Shown: piece after piece, positions 16,509 through 27,975 of the stretch
How positions within the stretch are numbered: the first letter of the stretch is position 1
How the letters are laid out: every line of letters starts with the position of its first letter
Source: Mesorhizobium sp. B2-4-15
Lineage (GTDB): Bacteria > Pseudomonadota > Alphaproteobacteria > Rhizobiales > Rhizobiaceae
Direction of reading: 5' to 3'
DNA: 64,000 nucleotides
NCBI RefSeq assembly: GCF_006658505.1
Contig: NZ_VFUZ01000006.1
Coordinates: 186,001 to 250,000, forward strand
Program-made: the position numbers and the translations under genes
The notes under the pieces: generated by a model
What the model saw: only the letters and a program-made list of their open reading frames with translations
The model's database searches: none
Told to the model about the DNA's origin: nothing

Positions 16509-18497
16509 TCAATCGCTTCGTGACGTTTTTCGGCGGCGTGTGCGCCGCTTGGCGACGATTTTGAGCGGCACAGGCGGTGCCGAAGCCAGCGCGCCCAAGG
16601 CCGCCTGTACCATACCGGACGCGACGAAATCGGCGCTGATGTCCTTGGCCAGATTGTCGGCGCCCTCTTTGTCGGCCCCGTCGAATTTGAACCATAGCGC
16701 GATCCCGACCCTGAGGTCCGCTTTGGCCCGCTTCAGCCGGCGCACCAGAAAGCGGGCATGCTTGACGGAATCCTGGTTGAGGAAGCCGACCACCACTGTA
16801 TTGACGCTGCCCAGCTCAAGGCGACGAATTGTCGACGGCTCCAAGTCTACAAAGCTCGCCTTTGATACCGCGGCGCCCTGCACTTCCAAAACCTGCGCCA
16901 GCATCGCCGCCGCCGCGTCGTCGAGTGGACCGCGGCCGCCAGCACAAAGCACCGTCAATCCCGAGCCATCCGGCAATTCGGCATAGCCATTGTTCGCGGT
17001 CTCATTGTCCTCGAGCGACCCCGCATCCTCGCCGATAACCAGGGCTTCCTCCTCGTCCATCTCGTGTTGAGCGCTGTCTTCGAGGTTCGCGACCAGCGTC
17101 AGCGCGCTGGCTGCCACCTGCTGAATCTGCTGGTCGTCCATTACGCCACGGACGCGGTCCTTCTCACCGAGCAGCAAGGCGGGCAGGGCCACCTTGTCGT
17201 AGAATTCGACTAGATAATTCTCCTCGAGAGTTTCTTCGGCATGGTCTGTTGCCTCGTCGGGATCGCCTGCCAGCAGCCGTTGGTAGAGCCGCGCGTGGGC
17301 GTCCAGTACCGGCTCGTTGCCGAACAGCACATCGAGGAATTCGAACTGCGGTACATGCCGGCCAAGCACCACCAGACAGACCGTGAGCGGTGTCGACAGG
17401 ACCAATCCCAGCGGACCCCATAGCCATGTCCAGAAGATCGCCGCAACGATGATGGCCAATGGCGAGAGCCCCGTGCGCGATCCATACAGCCAGGGCTCGA
17501 TGACATTCCCGGTGATCAACTCCATCGCCACGAATAGAGCTGCCGTCCACAACACAAGCGACCATCCTGGCGCCACCGCCAGCGCAAGGAAGAGGGGCAG
17601 CAGCGCGCCGATCACCGGCCCGATATAGGGAACGAAACGAAGGGCAAGCGCCAGCAGTCCCCACAGGAGCGCGTTGGGGATGCCCAACACCCATAGCCCG
17701 ATCGCAATCGGGATCGCGTAGATCAGGTTGACGACCAATTGCATCAGCAAGTAGCGCCCTACCCGCGAGCCGGCGTCCTGCAGCGCCTGAGTCGTCCGAT
17801 GAAGGTCGCCGTAGCCGACAAGGCGAATGAAACGGTCCCTTAGATCTTCCCGCTCCAGAAGCATGAAGATGACGACGATGACGATCAAGCCAGCTGACCC
17901 CAAAGGGCTGATCAGCGGACCGATGATGTTCTGGAGGATTTCGAGCGGCTTTTCCTTGGCAACGATTTCAACCGGCACCGGGTCGCGTTTGGGGGTTTGC
18001 GGGGAGGCTGGAAGTGAAGGCTCTTGCCTGTTGATCTCCTGGCCAACCCGCTCGACTACACTGCTCAATCTCGAGATCACGCCGCCGCCTACTCCCGTCT
18101 CTTTGAGAGAACGGACCTTGGTGAGGATGTTTGACTGGTAAAGCGAAATGTTCTGAGCGAGTTCGCTGACCTGCGACGCGACAATAAAGCTGAACAGCGC
18201 CAGAACCGCGAATGCCCCGAGCACGCTCAGAATGACCGCGGCAAGGCGCGGCATGCCTGCCCGTTTGAGCGCCGAGACCAGAGGAGCGAGTGCAAAGGTC
18301 AGGAGCAGCGCGATCGCGATCGGCAAGAATACTTCTCGTCCGAAATACAACGCTGCAACAGTGGTTACGACAGTGGCCACGGTCGGCAACGCCGTGCGCC
18401 TGCGCGCCAAGGAAAGGGGTCCTCCCAGTCCGGAACTGGGGGAGATGCCGTTACGATCGATCGCCAAGAAATTCCTCCGCCTGCCCGCCACGATCAT
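16509..18497 (-). CDS. AI-2E/PerM-family transporter with long soluble C-terminal domain
   Basis: 662 residues, against about 350-400 for typical AI-2E exporters. Residues 35-400 hold about eight hydrophobic segments and the family signatures FVPYIGPVIGALLPL and VIEPWLYGSRTGLSPLAI. Residues about 410-640 form a soluble region with an acidic linker (EMDEEEALVIGED) and a Rossmann-like part (LTVLCAGGRGPLDDAAAAML, VNTVVVGFLNQD), ending in a basic tail RRTRRRKTSR. The membrane part is confident; the cargo and the role of the C-terminal domain are not known. Monocistronic, with about 480 gene-free bases upstream. Confidence 0.85.
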   Translation of the reverse strand: MIVAGRRRNFLAIDRNGISPSSGLGGPLSLARRRTALPTVATVVTTVAALYFGREVFLPIAIALLLTFALAPLVSALKRAGMPRLAAVILSVLGAFAVLALFSFIVASQVSELAQNISLYQSNILTKVRSLKETGVGGGVISRLSSVVERVGQEINRQEPSLPASPQTPKRDPVPVEIVAKEKPLEILQNIIGPLISPLGSAGLIVIVVIFMLLEREDLRDRFIRLVGYGDLHRTTQALQDAGSRVGRYLLMQLVVNLIYAIPIAIGLWVLGIPNALLWGLLALALRFVPYIGPVIGALLPLFLALAVAPGWSLVLWTAALFVAMELITGNVIEPWLYGSRTGLSPLAIIVAAIFWTWLWGPLGLVLSTPLTVCLVVLGRHVPQFEFLDVLFGNEPVLDAHARLYQRLLAGDPDEATDHAEETLEENYLVEFYDKVALPALLLGEKDRVRGVMDDQQIQQVAASALTLVANLEDSAQHEMDEEEALVIGEDAGSLEDNETANNGYAELPDGSGLTVLCAGGRGPLDDAAAAMLAQVLEVQGAAVSKASFVDLEPSTIRRLELGSVNTVVVGFLNQDSVKHARFLVRRLKRAKADLRVGIALWFKFDGADKEGADNLAKDISADFVASGMVQAALGALASAPPVPLKIVAKRRTRRRKTSRSD

Positions 18498-18974
18498 AAA
18501 CGCTAAAGTGCCATATGTTTTCCATCAATTGTGGTTCCCTGGCCGGAACGAGGACACATCGAGACCCACGTCTGTGGGCACGACGGCTGCGGCAAATGCA
18601 CTCCCCATGGCTTTGCCCGACCGCAGCGAAAACCCCCGTCGGTACGCGTCACAGGGTCGGCATCCTGAGCCCAACACTCAAACCCATCCAAATCGATAAG
18701 GCCTCAAAACCTGCACGCCGTACCTCATCGTGCCTGCATGTTCCACAGCAAGCGCTGCGGTCCCGATTGGACGCTAAGTACTTGCTGCCGGTCGCGCGTT
18801 CCTCCGGCGGGGCGTTATTGTGCCTTTTGTATCGCTGGCGGTCATGCGCAACTGCGGGTTCGTCGCATTCGTGGCGTGAACCGTCATTTCCCACATGCAA
18901 AAGCGAGCACCGACCCGGAACCTCACAGGGCGCATGGCGTTTGGCAGCGTAATGCAATCAAGGAGGACCGTGTC
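18498..18974. other. Gene-free stretch upstream of CsbD and the AI-2E-type transporter
   Basis: Both strands show only short frames without recognisable motifs or good ribosome-binding sites, apart from the AAGGAGG of the CsbD gene at the right end. It should contain the two divergent promoters; no clear operator was seen. Confidence 0.5.
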
Positions 18975-19178
18975 ATGGACTGGAATCGTGTCGAAGGAAA
19001 TTGGAAGCAGGTCAAAGGCAAGGTCAAAGAACAGTGGGGCAAGCTTACTGACGACGACCTCGACCGTATCGCCGGCAAACGTGATCAACTCGAAGGCAAG
19101 ATCCAGGAGCGCTACGGCATCGAGAAGGATCGTGTGCGGCGCGATATTGACGATTGGTACAGACGGCAAGACTGGTAG
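18975..19178 (+). CDS. CsbD-family stress protein
   Basis: 67 residues. MDWNRVEGNWKQVKGKVKEQ followed by WGKLTDDDLDRIAGKRDQL is the characteristic CsbD/YjbJ pattern. AAGGAGGACC lies about ten bases before ATG 18975. CsbD-like proteins are small, hydrophilic and highly expressed in stationary phase or general stress (sigma-B in Bacillus, EcfG-type in alphaproteobacteria). The molecular function is not known. Confidence 0.9.
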   Translation: MDWNRVEGNWKQVKGKVKEQWGKLTDDDLDRIAGKRDQLEGKIQERYGIEKDRVRRDIDDWYRRQDW

Positions 19179-19319
19179 ATATCGCTTGGCACGCCGTGTG
19201 AGCTTCTTCTTACCGGCGGCCGGCATGGGAACGCGGCCTGCGGCGGCAGACGCAACTCGCGGCTGCATCCCGAGGCCGCGTTATGACGCGCTCACCTCCT
19301 CCGCCGGGCCGCCCCGCGG

Positions 19320-21395
19320 CTAGGCCGTTTTGATTGCTTTAGGCTCCACATTTGCGATCGCCAAAAAAATGGTTTCAAGCAAATCCTTGTCGTGGAAGGG
19401 TTTGCCGAGCAAGGGCACGTCCGCCGGTCGATCGGCGATCTGGCTAGCATCGGCATAGCCGGTTATAATAACCGCGGGCCAATCGGAGCGCAGAGTGCGT
19501 GCGAAGCGGATAACGTCCACGCCCGATACGAGTGGCATGGCAAAGTCGGTAACGATGACGTCGAAATCATTAGGAGCGCGCTCGATCAACGCCAACGCCT
19601 CGGGGCCCCCTGCAGCGCAGGTCACATCAAAACCATGCTGACGAAGAGACTCAGCTGTCAGCTGCCGCAACGCGTTGCTATCATCGATCAGAATGATCGA
19701 TGGGCGCCTCGCGTCGGCGTTTAGGCGCATATACCCGACGTCGGTCTCGGCAGCAGGATTGCCTGGCTCCGCGACGGAGCGTGGCAGCCAGAGTTGCATG
19801 CTCGTTCCACGATCAACGACGCTCTCTATGCGAAGCGCACCGCCGGATTGCCTCATAAAGCCATAGACCGTACTGAGGCCCAGACCGGTCCCTTTCCCGA
19901 CCGGCTTTGTCGTGAAGAAAGGTTCAATGACCTTGGCGAGAATATCAGGAGCTATGCCAGAACCTGTGTCCTTGACCGTCACAACGACATAGTCACCCGC
20001 CGGAACATCTGCCGAAGACGTCCTAAGCGAACGATTGTGCGCTTGCACGGTTATTGTACCGCCAGAGGGCATGGCATCACGCGCATTGAAAACCAGGTTC
20101 ATCAAAGCTAGCTCGAGCTGTCCGGCATCGACATGCACCGGCCACACCGTGTCGTCGATTTGCCAGTCAAATCGGATCAACGCTCCCAAAACAGGTGCGA
20201 CCAACCCGTTCATGCTGTCGCCCAGCACTGCCAGGCGCACCGCTTCCGGCTTTAGGGTCTGCCGTCGGGAGAAAGCCAGCATTCGCGTGACCAGGTCAGC
20301 TCCTTGTTTCGCGGAACGCCGCATCAAATCGAGAACCTGCCGTGCTTGACCGTCCAATGTCGCGCGGCGTTCGAGCAACCCCAATCCACTGAGAATTGCA
20401 GCCAGCAGATTATTAAAGTCATGCGCCAGGCCACCCGTCAGTTTGCCGATCGCGTCGAGACGTTGTGATTGTAGCAGTTGATCCTCGAGGCCACGCTGAT
20501 CGGTAACGTCGAGCAGCGTACCGAGGATTTCGGACTCGCGGCCGTCAGCGCCGTTCGACATGACGCCTTGATCAAGAAAGATGCGATATTCGCCGTTGGC
20601 GCACTTCCAGCGGAATTCGCACGTATACGAGCCGGCCGTTTTGGCCGCCAGAAGTGCCTGCTCGAGCCGTGCCAGGTCGTCGGGATGGACCCGCTTGAGC
20701 CCGAATCCTGGATCGGAAGTCAGATCCGCAGGCGAAAAGCCGGTCAAACGCTCGACACCTTTGGTGACAAAGCGCGTCGCAAAGGGCGGTTCGGCCGTCC
20801 GCGCGTGAAAGCAAACCGGCAGCGAACTCAATATGGCATCCTGCCGTTCCTCCGCGCTGCGGAGAGCCCGTTCCGCCTGAAGCTTTTCCTTCTGGGCCTG
20901 CAGCGCCTGCGCCAGCAGTCCCTGCTCAATCCGCGCCTTCCGCTGGATTTCGATCGTCTTTTCGTGAAGCTCGACAAAGACCGCGACCTTCGAACGCAGC
21001 ATGGTCGGATCAAATGGCTTGAACACGTAATCCACCGCGCCGGCATCATAGCCGCGCAGCATATGGGCGTCCTCCTTGTTGATCGCGGTGAGAAAGATGA
21101 TTGGCGTGTGTTTGGACTGTTCGCGCTGTCGGATAAGCGCGGCTGTTTCATATCCATCCAGCCCTGGCATGAGGACATCGAGCAGGATAACGGCGAAGTC
21201 TTCCTTCAGCAGAAAACGTAGGGCCTCTTCGCCCGATTGGGCGCAGATGACGTCGCCGGTGGTCGCGAGCACTTCGCTGATCGCCAGCAGATTGCGCTCA
21301 TCGTCATCCACGGCGAGGATACGTGCCCGTGCCGGTCCTTCCGGCAGCTGAACGACCCCAGGTTTCCTTGCTCTGCTTCTTTGCAATTTTTGCAT
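19320..21395 (-). CDS. Soluble hybrid histidine kinase (receiver-PAS-kinase-receiver)
   Basis: About 691 residues from ATG 21395, 10 bases after the stop of the giant HAMP kinase gene; a longer in-frame start at 21557 would lie deep inside that gene. Domains are an N-terminal receiver (ILAVDDDERNLLAI, phosphoacceptor in VILLDVLMPGLDG, lysine in YVFKPF), a coiled coil, a PAS domain (FATRFVTKGVERLTGF, HPDDLARLEQ), HisKA with GGLAHDFNNLLAAI, an HATPase (NLVFNARDAMPSGG, GKGTGLGLSTVYG) and a C-terminal receiver (IILIDDSNALRQL, VIVTDFAMP). No membrane segment. Probably co-transcribed with the poly-HAMP kinase. Confidence 0.88.
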   Translation of the reverse strand: MQKLQRSRARKPGVVQLPEGPARARILAVDDDERNLLAISEVLATTGDVICAQSGEEALRFLLKEDFAVILLDVLMPGLDGYETAALIRQREQSKHTPIIFLTAINKEDAHMLRGYDAGAVDYVFKPFDPTMLRSKVAVFVELHEKTIEIQRKARIEQGLLAQALQAQKEKLQAERALRSAEERQDAILSSLPVCFHARTAEPPFATRFVTKGVERLTGFSPADLTSDPGFGLKRVHPDDLARLEQALLAAKTAGSYTCEFRWKCANGEYRIFLDQGVMSNGADGRESEILGTLLDVTDQRGLEDQLLQSQRLDAIGKLTGGLAHDFNNLLAAILSGLGLLERRATLDGQARQVLDLMRRSAKQGADLVTRMLAFSRRQTLKPEAVRLAVLGDSMNGLVAPVLGALIRFDWQIDDTVWPVHVDAGQLELALMNLVFNARDAMPSGGTITVQAHNRSLRTSSADVPAGDYVVVTVKDTGSGIAPDILAKVIEPFFTTKPVGKGTGLGLSTVYGFMRQSGGALRIESVVDRGTSMQLWLPRSVAEPGNPAAETDVGYMRLNADARRPSIILIDDSNALRQLTAESLRQHGFDVTCAAGGPEALALIERAPNDFDVIVTDFAMPLVSGVDVIRFARTLRSDWPAVIITGYADASQIADRPADVPLLGKPFHDKDLLETIFLAIANVEPKAIKTA

Positions 21396-21405
21396 CGAAT
21401 AGCCG

Positions 21406-24400
21406 TCAGTTCGCTGCCACGAGCATTTTTTCCGGGATGTCACCGCGTGACCGGGAACGCCCAATCCAGACACGAAGCAGCGCCAGCAAGAGATCGAGAT
21501 CGACTGGCTTGGCGATGTAGTCGGAAGCCCCCGCGTCCAGGCATTTTTGCCGATCACCCTTCATCGCTTTGGCCGTAACCGAAATCAGCGGAATGTGAGC
21601 TATCGAGGATGTGGTGCGGATTTGCCGCATCGTCTCGTAGCCGTCCATTTCCGGCATCATGATATCGATCAACGCTGCATCGACGTCGGGCGTCTGTTCC
21701 AGCAGCGCTATGCCGTCGCGGCCTCGTTCAGCGTGCAGAACTTGGATGCCATAGGTCTCCAGAACGCTGGTGAGGGAATAAATGTTGCGAATATCGTCGT
21801 CGACGATCAGAACCTTCGCCCCGGTGAGATCGGACCTCGCGTCCTGTTCTGTTTCGACCATGCTTTCTTCGCGGCCTTCTCCCGGAAGGGTCGCTGAAAT
21901 ATGCAGCGCCAACTGAGCGAAATTCTCGGCGCGCGGCACATTCGCAAAAGCCGGATTCAGCGACAGGACCGGGTCGAGCGCATCGGGATGGGGGGCAAAG
22001 AACAAAAGTTTCGGCAAGGCTTCGCCGAATTGGCCGGTGACCTCGTCTAGTGCCTGCGCATTGTCTTTGGCCGAGCGTCCGAACCCGAGCACGACGGCAT
22101 CATACGAGGCGATCCCGATGTCGTCCGCATTTGCCGCGATCCGACCAACCGCGGTGACGGAGGTGACGCCGTCGCGGATCGCTTCGACCAGCGATAGCCG
22201 GCGATCCGGATCGGGGTCGGCGACCAGAACGCGGCGTTGGATGCGCAGCTTTCTGGAATGAATGTCCTGAAACACCTGCATCAGTTCATCCGATGATACG
22301 GGCTTAGTGGAAATGCTGGAGGCGCCCTTGCGCGCGAGGCTATTAATATCTCCCGCGCCTGAGATAACGTGGACGGGAATTGCCCTCGTCTTCTGATCAT
22401 GGCGTAACAGATCAAAAAGCACCCAGCCGTCGATATCCGAAAGCCCGAGATCAAGCGTAATGGCATCGGGAACCAGCTTGCGCGCCAATGCCAAAGTGCC
22501 GGAACCCGCGTTTGACAAGACGCCTTTCAACCCGGCCGAACGCGCGAGGCCAAGCAACAAGCCTCCAAAGGTCGGGTCGTCCTCAACGATCAGAACGACC
22601 CGATCGGTGGGCGAGATAGAATCGCGGTCATCAATTAACTCGGCCGAAGGTGGACTGTTCGGGGATGCTGGCGCTGCGACTTCGTCCGTCACAGGAAGCA
22701 AGGCCGATTGCACTGTCGCCATTCTGGGGCCGTCGAACGGGATAACCAGCGTGAATGTCGATCCTTTGCCCGGCGTGCTTTCGACGCGCAATTCGCCGCC
22801 AAGCAACCGAGCGATCTCCCGACTGATAGAGAGCCCCAGGCCCGTACCGCCATATTTACGACTGGTGGTGCCGTCGGCTTGCTGAAAGGCTTCGAAAATA
22901 AGCTTTTGCTTATCCTCAGGTATGCCAATGCCGGTGTCGGTCACGGCGATCGCGAGAGCCTTTATCGGGTGCGAGGCTCGGTTGCGGCGGCCAGCTTTCT
23001 CGACCCGGAAGTTCAAACCGACCTCACCTTCGGAGGTGAATTTGAATGCGTTCGAAAGCAGGTTGAGGACAATCTGCTGCAATCGCTTCTCATCCGTGCG
23101 GACAGTATCTGGAAGGGCTGGGTCGACCGTTATGGTAAAGCCAAGTCCCTTGTCGGCCGCCAGCTGACGGAACGTGCGCTCCATATGCTGGCGCAGGTGT
23201 GACACCGGCATGTCGTTGATATCGATGGAGACCGTGCCGGATTCGATCTTCGACAGATCGAGGATATCGTTGATGAGGCTGAGAAGATCGGTTCCGGCGG
23301 AATTGATCGTGCGCGCGAACTCGACCTGCTTTTCGTTGAGATTGCCCTGCTGGTTGGTCGCCAGGAGATTTGAAAGAATGAGCAGTGAATTGAGCGGTGT
23401 GCGCAGTTCGTGACTCATATTGGCCAGGAACTCGGACTTGTATTTCGAAGTCAGCGCCAGCTGCTCGGCTTTCTCCTCCAATGCGCGTCGCGCCATCTCG
23501 ATTTCGAGATTCTTGTTTTCCACCTGCTTCTTTTCGTTTTCGAGCAGCTGTGCCTTTTCCTGCAGCTCCTCGTTCGTGGCATGCAGCTCTTCCTGCTTCT
23601 TGGTCAGTTCAGTCTGTCGCGCTTGCAGTTCCGAGGTCAGCAGTTGCGACTGCTTGAGCAGGCCTTCGGTGCGCATTGTCGCGGCTATGGTGTTGAGAAC
23701 GATGCCGACGGACTCCATCAACTGATTGAGGAACGACTGGTGGGTGTCGCGGAACTCGCCGAACGAGGCAAGTTCGATAACGGCTTTCACCTCATCTTCG
23801 AACAAGGCGGGAAGAATGATGACGTTGGCCGGCGAGGCGCTGCCGAGGCCTGATGTGACGCGCAGGAATTCCGGCGGGACATTGTCGAGCATGATTGCGC
23901 GCTTGTCGGCAGCACTTTGGCCGACCAGGCCTTCGCGCAGGTCGAGGCGCTGCTTGATCGCCGCCTTGCTTTCAGCACCATAGGACGCCGCCAGCTCGAG
24001 ATAGGATTCCTCTTCGTCGCGGTTGGTAACGTAGAATACCCCATATTGGGCGTTCACCAGCGGCGCGAGTTCGGACATGATGAGCCGCGAGACAGTGGCG
24101 AGGTCGCGCTCGCCTTGCAGCATCCGCGAGAACCGGGCGAGATTGGTTTTCAACCAGTCCTGTTCGGCATTCTTCAGCGTCTGATCCTTCAGGTTGCGGA
24201 TCATTTCGTTGATGTTGTCCTTGAGCGCGGCAACTTCACCCGAAGCTTCGACGCTGATCGAGCGCGTCAGATCGCCCTTGGTGACCGCTGTCGAAACCTC
24301 GGCAATGGCACGCACCTGGGTTGTGAGATTGGCGGCGAGCTGATTGACATTGTCGGTCAGGTCGCGCCACAGGCCAGCCGCTCCTGGCACACGCGCCTGT

Positions 24401-27123
24401 CCGCCGAGCTTGCCTTCGATACCCACCTCGCGGGCGACGTTGGTCACCTGGTCGGCAAAGGTCGCGAGGGTCTCGATCATGCCGTTGATCGTATCGGCCA
24501 GGGAGGCGATTTCGCCTTTGGCATCCACCGTCAGCTTGCGTTTGAGATTGCCTTGCGCAACCGCCGTCACCACGTCGGCGATGCCGCGCACCTGGTTGGT
24601 CAGGTTCGTCGCCATCAAATTGACGTTGTCAGTGAGGTCTTTCCAGGTGCCGGCGACGCCTTCAACACGGGCCTGACCGCCGAGCTTGCCCTCGGTGCCA
24701 ACCTCGCGCGCCACGCGCGTGACCTCACCGGCGAAGGAGTTGAGCTGGTCCACCATCGTGTTGATGGTTGATTTCAGCTCAAGGATTTCCCCTTTCACGT
24801 CGACGGTGATCTTTTTCGACAGATCGCCGCGGGCGACGGCGGTCGTGACCTCGGCGATGTTGCGCACCTGCCCGGTCAGGTTCTCGGCCATCGAGTTGAC
24901 GTTGTCGGTCAGATCTTTCCACGTCCCGGCAACGCCGCGCACCTGCGCCTGCCCGCCGAGCTTGCCTTCGGTACCGACCTCGCGCGCGACGCGGGTCACT
25001 TCCGAGGCAAAGGAATTGAGCTGGTCCACCATTGTGTTGATCGTGTCCTTCAGCTCCAGAATCTCTCCACGGACATCCACGGTGATCTTCTTCGAGAGGT
25101 CACCGAGCGCCACGGCGGTCGTCACCTCGGCGATGTTTCGCACCTGACCCGTCAGGTTGGCGGCCATGGCGTTGACGTTGTCGGTCAGGTCCTTCCAGGT
25201 GCCGGCAACGCCGCGCACCTGTGCCTGACCACCGAGCTTGCCGTCCGAACCGACTTCGCGCGCCACACGCGTCACCTCCGAGGCGAACGAATTCAACTGA
25301 TCGACCATCGTGTTGATGACATCCTTGATCTGCAGGATCTCGCCCAGGGCATCGACCGTGATTTTCTGCGTCAGGTCGCCCGTCGCGATAGCCGTCGCGA
25401 CCTTGGACACATCGCGCAACTGGACGGTCAGATTGCCGGCCATTGCGTTGACGTTGTCAGTCAGGTCCTTCCAGGTGCCACCGACGCCCTCGACATGAGC
25501 CTGTCCGCCCAGTTTGCCTTCCGATCCCACTTCACGAGCGACGCGTGTCACTTCCGAGGCGAAGGAGTTCAACTGATCGACCATCGTATTGACGGTGTCC
25601 TTGAGCTCCAGAATCTCCCCTTTGACGTCGACCGTAATCTTCTTGGACAAGTCACCGCGGGCCACGGCCGTCGTAACCTCGGCAATGTTGCGCACCTGCC
25701 CGGTCAGATTGGCGGCCATCAAATTGACGTTGTCGGTCAGATCCTTCCACGTGCCGCCAATTCCCCTCACCTCGGCCTGGCCACCGAGCTTGCCTTCGGT
25801 GCCGACCTCGCGCGCCACGCGTGTGACCTCGGAGGCAAAGGAGTTCAACTGATCAACCATCGTGTTGATGGTGTCCTTAAGTTCGAGAATTTCGCCTTGC
25901 ACCGCCACGGTGATTTTTTTGGAGAGGTCGCCGGAAGCAACCGCCGTCGTCACCTCCGCGATATTCCGCACCTGGCCGGTGAGGTTCTCAGCCATCGAAT
26001 TGACGTTGTCGGTGAGGTCTTTCCACGTGCCGGCGACGCCACGCACCTGTGCCTGGCCGCCAAGCTTGCCTTCAGTGCCAACTTCGCGCGCTACGCGCGT
26101 GACCTCGCCCGCGAAGGAGTTGAGCTGGTCGACCATCGTGTTGATCGTCGATTTCAGCTCGAGGATTTCGCCCTTCACGTCGACGGTGATCTTCTTCGAG
26201 AGGTCGCCCAGAGCCACGGCGGTCGTCACCTCGGCGATATTGCGCACCTGGCCGGTGAGGTTCTCGGCCATGGAATTCACATTGTCAGTCAGATCCTTCC
26301 ATGTGCCGCCGACCCCTTCGACGCGTGCCTGGCCGCCGAGCTTACCCTCTGTGCCGACCTCGCGCGCCACGCGCGTCACTTCCGAGGCGAACGAATTGAG
26401 CTGGTCAACCATCGTGTTGATGGTGTTCTTCAATTCGAGGATTTCGCCCTTCACATCGACGGTAATCTTCTTCGACAGATCGCCCGACGCGACGGCGGTC
26501 GTGACCTCGGCGATGTTGCGCACCTGCCCGGTCAGGTTGGTGGCCATCGCGTTGACGTTGTCGGTCAGATCTTTCCACGTCCCGGCGACCCCTTTCACGC
26601 GCGCCTGACCACCCAACTTGCCTTCGGTGCCGACCTCGCGCGCCACGCGCGTCACTTCCGAGGCGAAGGAGGCCAACTGACCGACCATGGTGTTGACGAT
26701 CTTGCCAATCCGCAGGAACTCCCCACGCAGAGGCCGGCCGTCGATTTCGACCATCATCGTTTGCGACAGGTCGCCCTTGGCGACAGCACCGATGACTCGG
26801 GCGACCTCGGCTGTCGGCTGGACCATATCCTCGATCAGATCGTTGACGGACCGGACACTTGATTCCCAACTGCCGGTGGCGTTGCGAACGCGACCGCGCT
26901 CACCTATCCGCCCATCCTTGCCGACAACCCTGCTGAGGCGCTCGAACTCACGCGTCACCTGATCGTTGAGGTCAACGATCTCGTTGAAGGTTTCCGCGAT
27001 TTCGGAATCGACCCCCTTGTACACGTTCTCGATACGGACGGAAAAATCACCGCGGCGGAAGGCTCTTAGAGAGTTCAGAATGATTACATGGTCCAGTTCC
27101 CTTTTGGATGCCTGCACGGTCAC
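21406..27123 (-). CDS. Giant poly-HAMP/GAF hybrid histidine kinase with three receiver domains
   Basis: 1905 residues from GTG 27123, preceded by GGAGGGG. It has no transmembrane segments. Residues 1-155 are divergent HAMP-like, 156-983 are nine tandem 92-residue HAMP units, about 990-1150 a GAF domain ([19 protein letters not shown]), about 1150-1240 a Gln/Glu-rich coiled coil, then HisKA with [13 protein letters not shown], an HATPase ([19 protein letters not shown]) and three receivers. Receiver 1 has IVEDDP, receiver 2 is degenerate ([11 protein letters not shown]), receiver 3 is canonical ([34 protein letters not shown]). Soluble poly-HAMP architecture resembles fungal group III (Nik1/Os1) kinases, which sense osmotic stress. 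The cognate signal here is unknown. Confidence 0.9.
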   Translation of the reverse strand: MTVQASKRELDHVIILNSLRAFRRGDFSVRIENVYKGVDSEIAETFNEIVDLNDQVTREFERLSRVVGKDGRIGERGRVRNATGSWESSVRSVNDLIEDMVQPTAEVARVIGAVAKGDLSQTMMVEIDGRPLRGEFLRIGKIVNTMVGQLASFASEVTRVAREVGTEGKLGGQARVKGVAGTWKDLTDNVNAMATNLTGQVRNIAEVTTAVASGDLSKKITVDVKGEILELKNTINTMVDQLNSFASEVTRVAREVGTEGKLGGQARVEGVGGTWKDLTDNVNSMAENLTGQVRNIAEVTTAVALGDLSKKITVDVKGEILELKSTINTMVDQLNSFAGEVTRVAREVGTEGKLGGQAQVRGVAGTWKDLTDNVNSMAENLTGQVRNIAEVTTAVASGDLSKKITVAVQGEILELKDTINTMVDQLNSFASEVTRVAREVGTEGKLGGQAEVRGIGGTWKDLTDNVNLMAANLTGQVRNIAEVTTAVARGDLSKKITVDVKGEILELKDTVNTMVDQLNSFASEVTRVAREVGSEGKLGGQAHVEGVGGTWKDLTDNVNAMAGNLTVQLRDVSKVATAIATGDLTQKITVDALGEILQIKDVINTMVDQLNSFASEVTRVAREVGSDGKLGGQAQVRGVAGTWKDLTDNVNAMAANLTGQVRNIAEVTTAVALGDLSKKITVDVRGEILELKDTINTMVDQLNSFASEVTRVAREVGTEGKLGGQAQVRGVAGTWKDLTDNVNSMAENLTGQVRNIAEVTTAVARGDLSKKITVDVKGEILELKSTINTMVDQLNSFAGEVTRVAREVGTEGKLGGQARVEGVAGTWKDLTDNVNLMATNLTNQVRGIADVVTAVAQGNLKRKLTVDAKGEIASLADTINGMIETLATFADQVTNVAREVGIEGKLGGQARVPGAAGLWRDLTDNVNQLAANLTTQVRAIAEVSTAVTKGDLTRSISVEASGEVAALKDNINEMIRNLKDQTLKNAEQDWLKTNLARFSRMLQGERDLATVSRLIMSELAPLVNAQYGVFYVTNRDEEESYLELAASYGAESKAAIKQRLDLREGLVGQSAADKRAIMLDNVPPEFLRVTSGLGSASPANVIILPALFEDEVKAVIELASFGEFRDTHQSFLNQLMESVGIVLNTIAATMRTEGLLKQSQLLTSELQARQTELTKKQEELHATNEELQEKAQLLENEKKQVENKNLEIEMARRALEEKAEQLALTSKYKSEFLANMSHELRTPLNSLLILSNLLATNQQGNLNEKQVEFARTINSAGTDLLSLINDILDLSKIESGTVSIDINDMPVSHLRQHMERTFRQLAADKGLGFTITVDPALPDTVRTDEKRLQQIVLNLLSNAFKFTSEGEVGLNFRVEKAGRRNRASHPIKALAIAVTDTGIGIPEDKQKLIFEAFQQADGTTSRKYGGTGLGLSISREIARLLGGELRVESTPGKGSTFTLVIPFDGPRMATVQSALLPVTDEVAAPASPNSPPSAELIDDRDSISPTDRVVLIVEDDPTFGGLLLGLARSAGLKGVLSNAGSGTLALARKLVPDAITLDLGLSDIDGWVLFDLLRHDQKTRAIPVHVISGAGDINSLARKGASSISTKPVSSDELMQVFQDIHSRKLRIQRRVLVADPDPDRRLSLVEAIRDGVTSVTAVGRIAANADDIGIASYDAVVLGFGRSAKDNAQALDEVTGQFGEALPKLLFFAPHPDALDPVLSLNPAFANVPRAENFAQLALHISATLPGEGREESMVETEQDARSDLTGAKVLIVDDDIRNIYSLTSVLETYGIQVLHAERGRDGIALLEQTPDVDAALIDIMMPEMDGYETMRQIRTTSSIAHIPLISVTAKAMKGDRQKCLDAGASDYIAKPVDLDLLLALLRVWIGRSRSRGDIPEKMLVAAN
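24175..26658 (-). repeat. Nine tandem 276-bp coding repeats (HAMP units)
   Basis: Each unit encodes 92 residues with [10 protein letters not shown] at its start, [11 protein letters not shown] in the middle and VDQLNSFA at its end. Units 1-8 are very alike; the ninth is diverged ([16 protein letters not shown]), and the fifth carries a variant second half ([22 protein letters not shown]). The DNA differs mainly at third codon positions. The array is a likely site of unequal recombination and of assembly collapse. Confidence 0.9.
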
Positions 27124-27377
27124 AGCGCCCCTCCGATGCCGATGGATTTACGTTAGAATCCCCCACGGCCGAGCTACATCTCGCCGCAAGCTTGAAAACG
27201 TGCCATTTGGATAATGGTTCCATGTCGCCGTACTTCGCCGAGGTCAGCACGGCGACGGGTTGCATAGCCTGTGACTCGAAGGGTTTCGAACGAGAAGGCG
27301 TCGTTCTCAAAGAGGAATTTCTTGTCGCTGGCTCCAGTACAGGGGAATGCGTGAGGCGGCTCTGAGGTATCGGCGCG

Positions 27378-27830
27378 CTACAGTTGAGCGCCAGGAACCT
27401 CGGCGACCCCCAGCTGCTGCATGAAAAGCAGGCTGTCGGCGTTGGCCCAATATTCAGCCAGAAGACCATCCTTGATGCGCAAGGTGTCCGTGCCGGTGAA
27501 GGTGATCGTGCGGCCGATCGCATTGGCCGATGCGCCTGGGAAACCGCCATGGTAGGTGCCCCGTGCCCGCCAGCGAACAACCAGGAAGTCGCCATCGATG
27601 ATCGGCCCCTGCTCGATCGTGAAATTGAGGCCGGTGAGGACGGAATTGATGCCGCCGACCCAGGCGTTGAGGGCGGCGCGGCCCTTGATGGTGTCATCGC
27701 CGAAGCCGGTCAGCGGCGCGGCGTGGGCGACGAAATCCGGAGCGATGATCTTGTCGGTGTAAGATAGATCGCCGTTCCAGAGCAGACGCCAGGATTCGAC
27801 AAGAGCGGCATGGGATGATGTGTTGGTCAT
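27378..27830 (-). CDS. SnoaL-like/ester cyclase-type NTF2-fold protein
   Basis: 150 residues from ATG 27830; an in-frame extension to 27965 has no recognisable sequence. The pattern ESWRLLWNGDLSYTDKIIAPDFVAH, then GRAALNAWVGGI and VVRWRARGTYHG, with a final IKDGLLAEYWANAD, is that of SnoaL-like polyketide cyclase/ester cyclase proteins. These share the NTF2 cone fold but act on many substrates or none. No operon partners, so no substrate can be proposed. Confidence 0.75.
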   Translation of the reverse strand: MTNTSSHAALVESWRLLWNGDLSYTDKIIAPDFVAHAAPLTGFGDDTIKGRAALNAWVGGINSVLTGLNFTIEQGPIIDGDFLVVRWRARGTYHGGFPGASANAIGRTITFTGTDTLRIKDGLLAEYWANADSLLFMQQLGVAEVPGAQL

Positions 27831-27975
27831 GGGATTCTTTCGAGTTTGAACGGCTTCGTTGGTGATGGAGGGGGCGGTCCGTAGCGAGTTTTGCGGACCG
27901 TGCGAGACGGCATTCTGGCAATCCGACCGACAGCAGAGCGACGGATCCCCGTCGCTTGCTGCCAAGTGTCACCTG

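Noticed and set aside
24175..26658. Regular repeats at 276-bp spacing that might suggest a CRISPR-like or satellite array
   Set aside because: They are in-frame protein repeats (HAMP units) of one open reading frame; the period is 92 codons and there are no spacers.
25495..26862. Long plus-strand frame of 455 codons opposite the HAMP repeats
   Set aside because: It is an antisense shadow created by the repeated, GC-rich coding strand; its protein is itself repetitive, His/Arg-rich and has no domain or RBS.
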